Positions 1 through 7,363 of a DNA stretch of 32,252 bases are shown here, in pieces (position 1 is the first letter of the stretch; each line of letters opens with the position of its first letter). The position numbers were made by a program, and so were the translations under genes. The stretch comes from Acidobacteriota bacterium (GTDB taxonomy: Bacteria > Acidobacteriota > UBA6911): NCBI GenBank assembly GCA_016933615.1, contig JAFGAO010000249.1, forward strand, positions 1 through 32,252, written 5' to 3'. The notes below the pieces were generated by a model. That model worked only from the letters and a program-made list of their open reading frames with translations. It was not told the DNA's origin and made no database searches.

Positions 1-437
1 CCCACCAGGGACCCGAAAGCAAGCGGCATGAGCAGCAGGGACGGCGATCGTCCGCTGCGGCGCGACATCCAGATGGCCACGGGCATCAGCAGCGCCAGCG
101 CTCCGACGTTGTTCATGAAGCCGGAACTCACAATAACGATGGCTGTCAGGGCCGCCACCTGCGCCATGGGCCGGGTGCCCACCTTTGCAAGCTGGCGGGA
201 CAGCGTGTCGATGACGCCGGCATTGAGCAGGCCTCGGCTGATAACCAGCACGGCGGCCACGGTGACGACCGCCGGATGCCCGAATCCTGTAAACAACTGA
301 TCCACCCGTGCCAGTCCGGAGAGAAAGACCAGCAGCAGGGCCGCCATGGCCACCAGATCGTAGCGCCAGCGCCCCCATACAAACAGCGCCAGGGTTGCCG
401 CAAGAATGACAAAAACCGCCAGTTGATCGCCGGTCAT
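1..437 (-). CDS. SLC13/DASS-family membrane permease, N-terminal part (partial)
   Basis: The first 145 residues of an integral membrane protein are visible; the gene continues beyond base 1. The N-terminus is a series of hydrophobic segments (about residues 5-22, 28-42, 55-70, 90-110 and 120 onward). Between the second and third is the stretch GFGHPAVVTVAAVLVISRGL, which resembles the start of SLC13-type (divalent anion:Na+ symporter) permeases, often annotated as SLC13 family permease or ArsB/NhaD-like. These carry small anions such as dicarboxylates or sulfate across the inner membrane. The substrate cannot be told here, because the C-terminal half and any RCK/TrkA_C domains are missing. 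The ATG at 437-435 is supported by GGAGG about nine bases upstream. The gene lies downstream of modC in the same direction but 297 bases away, so a separate transcript is likely. An ion-transporter superfamily relative is the main alternative. Confidence 0.75.
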   Translation of the reverse strand, partial: MTGDQLAVFVILAATLALFVWGRWRYDLVAMAALLLVFLSGLARVDQLFTGFGHPAVVTVAAVLVISRGLLNAGVIDTLSRQLAKVGTRPMAQVAALTAIVIVSSGFMNNVGALALLMPVAIWMSRRSGRSPSLLLMPLAFGSLV

Positions 438-733
438 TTTTTCCGCACCTCCGCGCAGATGTCGGGCCGATTCCGGTGCCGGCCGCGGTATCGTCCCGGT
501 TTTTCAGACACATGTTGGCGCCGTTTGGCCCGTTTGAACACTTCCGGTAGCGCCAAAATTAAAAATGCCTGCAGCAGCCCTTGGGGGAACCTTGCCGGCG
601 GCCTTATCATTCTGATCCTTCATTGAGAAAAAATGCCGTGCGGGTTACCGGGAATTTTTTCTAAATTTGTACACCATTCAACCGCAGAACGTCAAGGCAG
701 GTTTTGGCCTGCGATCTGCGGCCTGCGAAGGCT
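438..733. other. Intergenic region between modC and the SLC13 permease
   Basis: These 296 bases hold no convincing gene. A 7-bp inverted repeat TTGGCGC/GCGCCAA (515-521 and 550-556) and a short GCAGG/CCTGC hairpin near 692-707, just past the modC stop, are the only structures I see. There is no U-tract terminator and no promoter I would defend. Confidence 0.5.
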
Positions 734-1819
734 TTATACCAATTGATGGATCGCCCGCGCCTTGATCAGCATATAGATTTCGGTTCCGACCTCGAGATCA
801 AGGATCCGGATGGTCGCCGGCGTGATGCTGACCTTGAAATCGACGCCGCTCGAAACGACAAGCTCCGCTTTGTCGGCGTCGAGGATGATCCGTCGGATAA
901 CTCCCTTCAGCACATTGCGGGCGCTTGTCTGCGTCAGGTATTCCCTGGATACGAGGATATCCTCCGATCGGATGCCGACCGAAACGCGGCTGCCGAGGGG
1001 CTGTTCGCTGTAGGGTATCTGCACCCGGCAGGAATTGATATCGACAAGGGAGGTTCCGTCGCCGATTCTGTGTTCCACGATCTCGCCGATAAAAATATTT
1101 TCGGTTCCGACGACTCTGGCAACGGGCGCCGAACGGGGGGAGTTGAATATCTCAAGCGGCGTCCCGGTCTGCACCACCCTTCCCTGATCCAGGACCAACA
1201 TGGCATCCCCCAGGCGCACCGCTTCGCTGTGGTTGTGGGTTACGTACAGGAAAGGGATTCCGGATCTTTTCTGTGCTGCGCAAATCTCGTCCAGCAGCCG
1301 CGACCGGGTCGCCGCATCCACGGAGGAAAGCGGTTCGTCGAGAAGCATGATCGAGGGATCCTGTGCCAGCGCACGGGCGAGAGCGACCCGCTGCTGCTCG
1401 CCTCCCGAGAGTTCACGGGGATACTGCCGCGCTGTTTTGCCGATTCCCAGCATGGAAAGCAGTTCACGGGCCCGTTGGCGGGCCCGGGCGCGCGAAAGGT
1501 CCCGGATGGCGTACAGAACGTTCTGCTCCGCCGTAAAATGGGGGAACAGAAGATGGTTTTGAAACACATACCCGATCCTGCGCTGCTGTATGGGAAGGCG
1601 TTCGCCGGTGGAGGAATCGAAATAGACCCTGTTCCCCAGGGAAATCCTGCCCTCATCGGGCGTATAAATTCCCGAGACGGCTCGAAGGATGCTTGTTTTA
1701 CCGGCCCCCGAAGTTCCGAAAAGAACCGTTATCCCGTTCCCGCCTTCGATGTCGACATCAAGGGTAAAAGGATGGCCCCGATCGGGCCCCAGCTTCATTT
1801 TAATCCGCGCTTTAAGCAT
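734..1819 (-). CDS. modC: Molybdate ABC transporter ATP-binding protein ModC
   Basis: This is the cytoplasmic ATPase that drives molybdate (possibly also tungstate) uptake through ModB. From the chosen start, Walker A is GTSGAGKT at residues 35-42, the Q-loop Gln is at about 87, the ABC signature LSGGEQQ is at 137-143, Walker B IMLLDEP ends at about 163 and the switch His is near 195. The C-terminal 80 or so residues have the look of a MOP/TOBE molybdate-binding domain, ending in LIKARAIHQLV. The 361-residue length fits ModC (about 350). I chose the ATG at 1819 because homology begins there (MLKARIKMKL); an in-frame ATG at 1888 would add 23 residues unlike ModC. The Shine-Dalgarno GAGG is unusually close to the ATG. 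The gene is separated from modB by 170 bases containing a perfect palindrome, unlike the tightly coupled modA-modB pair. Confidence 0.93.
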   Translation of the reverse strand: MLKARIKMKLGPDRGHPFTLDVDIEGGNGITVLFGTSGAGKTSILRAVSGIYTPDEGRISLGNRVYFDSSTGERLPIQQRRIGYVFQNHLLFPHFTAEQNVLYAIRDLSRARARQRARELLSMLGIGKTARQYPRELSGGEQQRVALARALAQDPSIMLLDEPLSSVDAATRSRLLDEICAAQKRSGIPFLYVTHNHSEAVRLGDAMLVLDQGRVVQTGTPLEIFNSPRSAPVARVVGTENIFIGEIVEHRIGDGTSLVDINSCRVQIPYSEQPLGSRVSVGIRSEDILVSREYLTQTSARNVLKGVIRRIILDADKAELVVSSGVDFKVSITPATIRILDLEVGTEIYMLIKARAIHQLV

Positions 1820-1823
1820 AACC

Positions 1824-1839
1824 TCAATTCCGAAGTTGA
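1824..1839. promoter_or_regulatory. Imperfect dyad sharing a half-site with the 1890-1914 palindrome
   Basis: TCAATTCCGAAGTTGA is an imperfect inverted repeat immediately upstream of the chosen modC ATG. It contains CCGAAGTTG (1830-1838), which is repeated exactly at 1902-1910 in the perfect palindrome. Two related dyads about 70 bases apart would suit a dimeric regulator. No binding protein can be named. Confidence 0.35.
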
Positions 1840-1889
1840 ATATCGAAAAGATGCCGTTCTCTTCTTGGTTCAACAGTTTGTCTGTCATA

Positions 1890-1914
1890 AATCCAACTTC
1901 GCCGAAGTTGGATT
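1890..1914. promoter_or_regulatory. Perfect 11-bp palindrome in the modB-modC gap
   Basis: AATCCAACTTC (1890-1900) and GAAGTTGGATT (1904-1914) are perfect inverted repeats around the spacer GCC. No U-rich tract follows on either strand, so it is not a classic terminator. It may be an operator, or an RNA hairpin in the modC leader that controls modC separately from modAB. It does not match the E. coli ModE site as I know it. Confidence 0.45.
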
Positions 1915-1989
1915 CGCTCGTGTTAAGGTTCTAAGAACAAATGGAATAGGCTTTTCCCCAGCAAAGGCAATATCGGAATTGAGGCATAA

Positions 1990-2652
1990 TCAGGCACTTT
2001 TCCCGGGACGGGACAGGCGGCTGGTCAGATACACAACCGTAATCGAGATGAACGTCAGTATCAGGGCCAGCCACATCGCGCGTTCATCCTCCCCGGATGC
2101 CACGGCTTCATAAATGGCAAGAGGCATGGTCTGCGTTCTGCCGGGGATGTTGCCCGCGAGCATCAGGGTGGCGCCGAACTCTCCGAACGCCCGGGCGAAG
2201 CTCAAAACCATTCCCGCGAGCAATCCCCTTGCAGCAAGCGGCAGGGTGACGCGGATAAAAGTTTCCCGCTCGCTTCGGCCCATAATCCTGGAGGCGATTT
2301 CGTATTCCGCATTGACGCTTTCAATAGCCGCGCGCGCCGATTTGACCATCAGGGGCAGCGCGACGACGGTTGCCGCGACAACCGCTCCGACCCAGGTGAA
2401 CGTCACGGTCCATCCCGTCAGCGCATACAGGGGTTCGCCCAACAGGCCTCGGCGCCCGAGAAGAAGGATCAGGTAATAGCCCGTTACCGTCGGAGGAAGA
2501 ATCATCGGCAGCGTGAGAAAGGCGTCGAGAACATCCTTTCCGCGAAAACTGCGCCTGGCCAGAAGGTATCCGAAGGCGGTCCCGACAAGGCCGATCAGGA
2601 TCGTTGCGATGAAGCCTACCAGGAGCGAAAGTCTCAGTGCGTGCCAGATCAT
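1990..2652 (-). CDS. modB: Molybdate ABC transporter permease ModB
   Basis: This is the inner-membrane permease of the molybdate transporter, working with ModA (periplasmic binding protein) and ModC (ATPase). The 220 residues contain about five or six hydrophobic segments. The cytoplasmic EAA loop is readable as EYEIASRIMGRSERETFIRV at roughly residues 118-137, the site where permeases of this fold contact their ATPase. Length agrees with ModB (about 225). The start ATG overlaps the modA stop in an ATGA (2649-2652), which indicates translational coupling and the same operon. CysU/CysW-type sulfate permeases are related, but the adjacent ModA and the MOP-type ModC favour molybdate. Confidence 0.93.
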   Translation of the reverse strand: MIWHALRLSLLVGFIATILIGLVGTAFGYLLARRSFRGKDVLDAFLTLPMILPPTVTGYYLILLLGRRGLLGEPLYALTGWTVTFTWVGAVVAATVVALPLMVKSARAAIESVNAEYEIASRIMGRSERETFIRVTLPLAARGLLAGMVLSFARAFGEFGATLMLAGNIPGRTQTMPLAIYEAVASGEDERAMWLALILTFISITVVYLTSRLSRPGKSA

Positions 2653-3434
2653 GGTTCCCGAACGGAAAGAAAGCCGTATTTTTTCATGATCGCCTGCCCG
2701 GAACCATCGAGCACGAGGTCGATAAATGCCCCTGCCTCAAGCGGCGCGTCCGTTCCTTTGATCACGGCGATGGGATAAAGGATGGGGTCGTGGGCCCCCC
2801 GGGGCGCCTCTGCGGCGATGAAAGCTTTCCCGCGAGCCACGGGAACGTCGGAAGCGTAGACGATGCCGGCATCGACTTCCTCCCGGGCGACATAGTCCAG
2901 AGCCTGCCTTACAGTCTCGGCCGGAACCAGCCGGGATTCCAGGAAATCCCAAAGCGCCATGTTTTTTAGCGCCTGCTCTGCATACTGCCCGGCAGGAACC
3001 GTCTTGGGATTTCCGATCGCCAGCCTCGAAATGCCGGAGCCCGCCAGTTCCTCGAACGAATGCGGCGCGAGCTTCGCTCCGGTCGGGCACACAAGAACGA
3101 GCCGGTTGCCCGCGAACACGGCCCTTGTTCCGGACAACAGGAAGTTTCCGGTTTCGAGGGCATCCATCTGTTTCATGCCAGCGCTGGCAAAAACGTCCAC
3201 GGGGGCGCCCGCCTCAATCTGCCTTTGGAGCAGCCCGGAAGAGCTCAGGTTCAGACGCACGCGGATCCCGCTCCGCTTCAGGTATAGCCGGCTTATTTCC
3301 CCGAAAGCGTCTTTCAGGCTGATAGCCGCCGAAACCAGGATTTCCCCGTCTTTCTTTGCCGGAAAAGCGGAGGAGGCCCATAAAAAGATTGTCAGAAAAC
3401 ATAGCGAAAGCCGCCTGAAGCGTTTTAGGGACAT
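2649..3434 (-). CDS. modA: Molybdate-binding periplasmic protein ModA
   Basis: This is the substrate-binding component of the molybdate/tungstate transporter. An N-terminal export signal (residues 1-25, hydrophobic core LSLCFLTIFLWASSAFPA) precedes the mature domain, which begins EILVSAAISLKDAF. That is the usual ModA opening, in which the Ser and Ala residues line the oxyanion pocket. Further ModA signatures are GAPVDVFASAGMKQMDAL and the late EEVDAGIVYASDV segment carrying the Asp/Tyr pocket residues. Length (261) is typical. The ATG at 3434 is preceded by GGAGAAGG about nine bases upstream. It is the first gene of modABC; the upstream 147 bases carry a dyad (3482-3496) that may be the operon's operator. 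The hybrid kinase gene at 3582-6332 lies upstream in the same orientation. Confidence 0.94.
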   Translation of the reverse strand: MSLKRFRRLSLCFLTIFLWASSAFPAKKDGEILVSAAISLKDAFGEISRLYLKRSGIRVRLNLSSSGLLQRQIEAGAPVDVFASAGMKQMDALETGNFLLSGTRAVFAGNRLVLVCPTGAKLAPHSFEELAGSGISRLAIGNPKTVPAGQYAEQALKNMALWDFLESRLVPAETVRQALDYVAREEVDAGIVYASDVPVARGKAFIAAEAPRGAHDPILYPIAVIKGTDAPLEAGAFIDLVLDGSGQAIMKKYGFLSVREP

Positions 3435-3477
3435 GCTCGATGCCTTCTCCGTAATCGATCCCGGAAACCGGAGTGTT

Positions 3478-3506
3478 ATTTTACAATACCATTGTAGCTT
3501 ATAAAA
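3478..3506 (-). promoter_or_regulatory. Candidate modA promoter/operator with a TACAAT-N3-ATTGTA dyad
   Basis: TACAAT (3482-3487) and ATTGTA (3491-3496) form an inverted repeat with a three-base spacer. On the minus strand a TAAAAT -10-like hexamer (3483-3478) overlaps it, in the leader of modA. A repressor bound here would cover the promoter, as ModE does in enterobacteria, but the sequence is not the E. coli ModE box and no good -35 is visible. Confidence 0.35.
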
Positions 3507-3581
3507 GCCCGGGGGTTCACCGGCCGGAGCGGAATGGGGATGGGGGGGATACGCGGCGGCAAAAATTACACGCCGCGCCCG

Positions 3582-6332
3582 TCAGGCGCCGGGGCTGCGC
3601 CCGAATCCGGCGCAGGCCCGGATCGCGGCTATAACGGCTTCCGAAGGACCGCTTTTTACAATGTAGCCGACCGCGCCCGCCTTTCGCATCGCTTCGGCCC
3701 GTTCGCTCTCCTGAAACATGGAAAGGCCCAGGATTCGGATATCGGGATATTCTTCATGGATGGTGCGCGCCGCCTCTATGCCGCCCATTCCCGGCATATT
3801 GATGTCCATGAGAACGACATCCGGCATCAGTTCGCGGACCAGGCTCAAGGCCGATTCCCCGTCCGATGCCTCCCCGACGACTTCGATATCCGGTTCCGTG
3901 CGCAGCAGGCGGGACAATCCCTGGCGCATCACAATGTGGTCGTCGGCAAGAAGCGTGCGTATCTTTTTCCTCTCGGCGACGGGATGGAGACAGGCCGCAG
4001 CAGCGGGAACGCCGTCGGCGTCCCGCAGCGGTTTCTTGCCCGGATAGCCCGATTGGGACAGGAGGACGGATCGCGGCAAAGTCATCCTGAAACGGCTTCC
4101 CTTGCCGGGAGCGCTTTGGATCTCCATGAATCCCCCGAAATAGGAAAGGCGCTCGCGTATGCTGAAAAGGCCGATGCCTTCCGATCCGCCGCCCTCGGCT
4201 CGAAGGCCGGCCGGATCGAATCCCCGCCCTCTGTCCTCAACGACGGCCTCGATCATTCCGTTGTCTTCGCCTATGGTCACGGTGGCCTCTTTCACCCCGG
4301 CATGCTTCACGACATTGAACAGAAGCTCCCGCAGGGCCTGAAAAAGCAACAGGGTGATTTCATCGGCCGGGGGCTTGATCTTATTCCTTACTATCAACCG
4401 CGTATCCAGCCCGTATTTGCTGTGCTTCCATCGAACCAGCCATTGCAGCGCCAGGACAAGGTCTCCATGGAGCAGAATCGGCGGGCTGAGTTCGGCCGTA
4501 AGAGATCTGGACGTCTCTATGGCGTCGTCGATCAGCTCGGTCACCTGCTCAACGGCCTGGCGTATATCCCGGCTCTTTTGCACGAATCCCAGCTGGATCT
4601 TGGCTCCAACCAGAATCTGCTGGAGTCCGTCGTGCAGAACCATGGCCAGCCGCTGCCTTTCACGCTGCTCCGCAAGCGTCAGCTCCAGAGTCAGTTTCTG
4701 GAGCTGCTCCGCCCGGTATTCCGCGATTACGGAGCGCTCGGCCACGCGCCGCTCCAGGGATTCATTGAGGACTCTCAGCTCTTCCTCGGCCTGCTTGCGG
4801 CTCGTGATGTCCTGCGTGATTCCGAAACCTCCCAGCAGATTGCCTGCATCATCGAACTCCAGGTACGCTTTTTCCCTGACCCATTTGATATCGTTCCCCG
4901 CGCGGATACGATGTTCGATGTCGTAGGTTTCCCCCCGCAGGGCCGCCTTCCACATTCTGTCGACGTAATCGTGATCCTCTTCGTGCACCGTGGACAGAAA
5001 CGTCTCATACGTCATCGGCGTTCCTTTTGGGATGCCGAAAATGCGGTGGTTCTCGTCGGACCAGGTCAGCACGTTCTGCGCCACATCGAGGCGCCAGCTT
5101 CCGATCTGCCCGACGGCCTGGGCCCGGTTCAGGTCCTGCTGGTTCTGGCGCAGCGCATCCTCGGCCTGCTTGCGTTGAAGGCGCATTCCGATCTGGTCTC
5201 CGAGCCCCTCGAAGAAACGCACCAGTTCCCGATTCAGCCTGTCTTTGCGGCGGTCATTCAGCTGCAAAAGGCCGATGATTTCCCGGCCGGAGTGCACCGG
5301 TATCAAAGCAACGGATTTGTACCCGTCGTGTATGCACCGGTTGCGGGGATGGGTCCTGGGATCAGTCCCCTCGGGCAGGGAAACCAGTTTCGAGGAGTCG
5401 TTGGTCCAAAAGCTGCCGCCTTCGGTGAAGTACGATTGTGAAGGGTCGGTTCTACCGGAGAGCACCAGGCCGCAGGCGCATTCCAGGGCCGGCTTTCCGT
5501 TCGAATCCCGGACGACGGCGCCGTCGGCGCCCCGGCTGCAGATATAATTCTCCGCACATAGGAATTCTTTCGAAAATCCGTTCTGCTCGTAGTAGGGGTA
5601 ATCATCACCCCGGCGCAGGCGCAGTCCGACGGCGTCAAAGCCTATGGATTCCCGGATCAGGTGAAGCACCTCCCGGATCAGCCGGGTCATATCCCCGCCG
5701 CTCCGGTTTAAGATTTGGAGGACGGCCGAAGCCAGGTCCTGCTTCAACTCGGTCTCCCTCTGTGCGGCGATGCCCGTGATCGCAACCAGCAGAACCGGAC
5801 CTGAATCGGGGATATCGGAGACGACGCAGTTCAGCCTCACGGGAACAGTCGCGTTGTTCCCGTCCAGAAGCCGGATCTCGCAGCTCTGTGGAGTCTCTTT
5901 ATTCCAAAGTTCCTTTACATGGGTTTTGTAAGCGGTGCCGTCATCCGGGTGCAGGAATTTTTCGAACAGAATGCCGGAAAGATCGGACGGCTCCATCCCC
6001 AGAAGTTTCGCCGCCGACAGGTTCGACTCCAGGACCGTTCCTTGCGGATCCAGGGCCAGCAGGCTTACGGAGGAAGCATCCAGCAGGCGCTTATAGCCGT
6101 CGAAAACAGCTCGAAAATCCGCCGGGCTTTCGCGCAACCCCGCGTTTTCATGTTCTATTTCTTCCTGCCTGTCGAACGGATCCCGCGCTCTGAACTCCCC
6201 GGGCAGGCGAGCGCAAGCGTCCTCCGGGATGCCGAACGAGGGTGCTCCGGGCTTTTTCGAACCCGGCTTTGCACGCTTTTTCCGCATTCGCGTCGTACCG
6301 GCGGAAGGTCTTTTACCGGATCCTTCGGGCAT
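3582..6332 (-). CDS. Hybrid sensor histidine kinase (PAS-GAF-PAS-HisKA_3-HATPase) with C-terminal receiver
   Basis: A 916-residue soluble kinase with no membrane segment. Domains in order: basic leader (1-45), PAS (about 75-190), GAF (about 205-380, Cys-rich around 264-290), PAS with PAC (about 405-515), coiled linker (515-560), NarL-type HisKA_3 dimerisation domain with the phospho-acceptor His near 567 (VLHDGLQQ), HATPase_c with N-box ELLFN near 670 and G-box EGIGLFSIRERL, then a receiver domain (about 790-905) with acidic pair ADDH, phospho-acceptor Asp near 843 (LMDINMPG), Ser near 871 and Lys near 893. No DNA-binding domain follows. I chose the ATG at 6332 because TGAGGA lies nine bases upstream; a TTG at 6353 would add seven residues without a ribosome site. 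It sits upstream of modABC in the same orientation, but a role in molybdate control is only a guess. Confidence 0.9.
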   Translation of the reverse strand: MPEGSGKRPSAGTTRMRKKRAKPGSKKPGAPSFGIPEDACARLPGEFRARDPFDRQEEIEHENAGLRESPADFRAVFDGYKRLLDASSVSLLALDPQGTVLESNLSAAKLLGMEPSDLSGILFEKFLHPDDGTAYKTHVKELWNKETPQSCEIRLLDGNNATVPVRLNCVVSDIPDSGPVLLVAITGIAAQRETELKQDLASAVLQILNRSGGDMTRLIREVLHLIRESIGFDAVGLRLRRGDDYPYYEQNGFSKEFLCAENYICSRGADGAVVRDSNGKPALECACGLVLSGRTDPSQSYFTEGGSFWTNDSSKLVSLPEGTDPRTHPRNRCIHDGYKSVALIPVHSGREIIGLLQLNDRRKDRLNRELVRFFEGLGDQIGMRLQRKQAEDALRQNQQDLNRAQAVGQIGSWRLDVAQNVLTWSDENHRIFGIPKGTPMTYETFLSTVHEEDHDYVDRMWKAALRGETYDIEHRIRAGNDIKWVREKAYLEFDDAGNLLGGFGITQDITSRKQAEEELRVLNESLERRVAERSVIAEYRAEQLQKLTLELTLAEQRERQRLAMVLHDGLQQILVGAKIQLGFVQKSRDIRQAVEQVTELIDDAIETSRSLTAELSPPILLHGDLVLALQWLVRWKHSKYGLDTRLIVRNKIKPPADEITLLLFQALRELLFNVVKHAGVKEATVTIGEDNGMIEAVVEDRGRGFDPAGLRAEGGGSEGIGLFSIRERLSYFGGFMEIQSAPGKGSRFRMTLPRSVLLSQSGYPGKKPLRDADGVPAAAACLHPVAERKKIRTLLADDHIVMRQGLSRLLRTEPDIEVVGEASDGESALSLVRELMPDVVLMDINMPGMGGIEAARTIHEEYPDIRILGLSMFQESERAEAMRKAGAVGYIVKSGPSEAVIAAIRACAGFGRSPGA

Positions 6333-6451
6333 GAGAAACATCCTCAGTATCAAGGGATGCCGTTTTTAAAGCCTGCAACGGCCGATACCGCTACTTTACA
6401 TTCCCGCCCGGCTTAAGTCCATATCAACCCACCTGTGGCCTGCCAAGGCAT

Positions 6452-6470
6452 GACGCCCGTTGGGGGCGTC
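6452..6470 (+). other. Short hairpin just upstream of the helicase-like fragment
   Basis: GACGCCC (6452-6458) and GGGCGTC (6464-6470) can form a 7-bp stem with a 5-base loop, ending one base before the ATG at 6472. It could be a boundary scar of the rearrangement that left the fragment, or an ordinary leader hairpin. Confidence 0.35.
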
Positions 6471-6471
6471 A

Positions 6472-6771
6472 ATGGCCGCCGACACGCTTCCCGGCGACAT
6501 CGTCTCCGGCTTGGAGCCTTCCGAACTGGTAGAGATGCGGCGCGTTGCGCCATTCGGCAGCAAGGTGCCGGTCGAGGGTATCGGTGTCATCACGCGCCGC
6601 CAGGTCAAGCGCCCGCTCTCGCCGGAAGCCCTTGCTTCCTTCACGAAAGTTCGAGGCAAGACGTTTATGTTGAAAGGCGACGCCACGCAGGGGCGCAAGA
6701 CGCGGACGCTCTGGGGCGAGCTCGCCCTGCAACTCGAGCTGTCCCTTGAAACCGATGGAGGGGAAGGCTGA
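6472..6771 (+). pseudogene. Probable truncated remnant of a defence-island SNF2/DEAD helicase (possible chimera)
   Basis: A 99-residue reading frame. The first 70 residues (LPGDIVSGLEPSELVEMRRV, then a PFGSK..VEGIGV stretch, KRPLSPEAL and RGKTFMLKGDA) resemble from memory the N-terminal region of large SNF2/DEAD-box helicases found in defence islands with DUF1156 and DUF499 proteins. After residue 70 the similarity would be lost, and the tail RTLWGELALQLELS recalls an internal motif of the DUF499 ATPases (TLWGELAxQLGG). The frame ends 28 residues after the switch, where roughly 900 more would be expected. That pattern fits a deletion joining two pieces of one locus. It is convergent with the orphan gene at 6800-7105. 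No transposase or repeat is next to it. The family assignment rests on motif memory and could be wrong; a small unrelated ORF is the alternative. Confidence 0.35.
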
Positions 6772-6799
6772 TGATCGGTTCGAAAGCTGAGAAAGGAAT

Positions 6800-7105
6800 T
6801 CAGGAAACCATAGCCGGATCGATCCACATCAAACCGTATCCGCAAGCCCGTTCGCGCAACTGTCTGCAGGGCGGAATCTGTTCGTTGTAAGGGTAGACAA
6901 CAATCCAGCCTTCATTTTCAAGTTCCTGAAGCGCGTTTTTTTCATCCGTCCACTTGCGCATCGATTTTTCCGGATCCGCGAACAGGTTGGTCAAAAAACA
7001 CCAGGCCCCCCCCTCGTATTCCAGCCATGCATATCTGTGGATCGGCACAGCCTGCTCCACGGCACCGCGCTGATGTTCCGTCTCAAGTACGCTAAAGGTC
7101 ATCAT
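6800..7105 (-). CDS. Small uncharacterised protein with a sigma-54 promoter
   Basis: A 101-residue protein I do not recognise. It has no signal peptide or membrane segment. It is rich in Trp, Tyr and charged residues, with a central segment (AWLEYEGGAWCFLTNLFADP, then a run of Lys/Glu helices to about residue 68) and two Cys in the last quarter (PPCRQLRERACGYG). The ATG at 7105 has GGAG about eight bases upstream, and the gene is preceded by a close match to a -24/-12 promoter (7160-7176). Both support a real gene rather than chance. A second ATG follows directly, so the start may be 7102. It faces the helicase-like fragment. Function unknown; the promoter suggests conditional expression, as for nitrogen, stress or envelope genes controlled by sigma-54. 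Confidence 0.65.
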   Translation of the reverse strand: MMTFSVLETEHQRGAVEQAVPIHRYAWLEYEGGAWCFLTNLFADPEKSMRKWTDEKNALQELENEGWIVVYPYNEQIPPCRQLRERACGYGLMWIDPAMVS

Positions 7106-7159
7106 GTCTTCGGCTCCATTGACATTTTCTGCTTAAACAGGCATTGCACACTCCTCTAA

Positions 7160-7176
7160 AGCAACAGGCATGCCAG
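7160..7176 (-). promoter_or_regulatory. Sigma-54 (-24/-12) promoter for the orphan gene at 6800-7105
   Basis: On the minus strand the bases read CTGGCATGCCTGTTGCT. This matches the RpoN consensus YTGGCAYG-N4-TTGCW, with GG and GC separated by exactly ten bases. The transcript would start near 7149, giving a leader of about 44 bases to the ATG at 7105. The same core, TGGCATGC-N3-TTGCT, occurs at 26378-26394. Confidence 0.7.
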
Positions 7177-7201
7177 ACACATCGGTGCGATAAAAAGCCC
7201 G

Positions 7202-7222
7202 CACTTTAGTTTCAGTAAAGTG
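7202..7222. promoter_or_regulatory. CACTTTA-N7-TAAAGTG dyad upstream of the sigma-54 promoter
   Basis: CACTTTA (7202-7208) and TAAAGTG (7216-7222) are perfect 7-bp inverted repeats. They lie about 53-73 bases upstream of the predicted start of transcription at 7149. The position is somewhat closer than usual for an enhancer-binding-protein site but possible. It could also serve the divergent gene. Confidence 0.4.
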
Positions 7223-7269
7223 TTTACTTCTTATGAATTAAAGAAGGATATCAGAAAATTACCATGGTT

Positions 7270-7363
7270 GGGGAAAAGTCCCCGCTTTGGAACATCCGGA
7301 CACCGGAGTGCTGATTTTCCACACCGGGAATGTTCAAAATCAGCGTCCGGCTTCAGTCCCCGC
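7270..7363 (+). other. Nested inverted repeats in the radical SAM gene leader (structured RNA candidate)
   Basis: GGGG/CCCC (7270-7273, 7280-7283), CCGGAC/GTCCGG (7296-7301, 7345-7350) and, inside the latter, CTGATTTT/AAAATCAG (7311-7318, 7336-7343) form nested stems. AGTCCCCGC occurs twice, at 7278-7286 and 7355-7363. The block starts 233 bases before the ATG at 7503. I do not recognise the cobalamin or SAM riboswitch cores in it. Confidence 0.4.

Noticed and set aside
1890-1914. Palindrome as rho-independent terminator of modB
   Set aside because: No U-rich tract follows on either strand; kept as an operator or leader hairpin instead.
704-2113. 469-codon plus-strand frame
   Set aside because: Antisense to modC; a by-product of the codon bias.
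3534-5441. 635-codon plus-strand frame
   Set aside because: It is antisense to the hybrid kinase, whose domains and motifs are unmistakable; the plus-strand product has no family-like motif.
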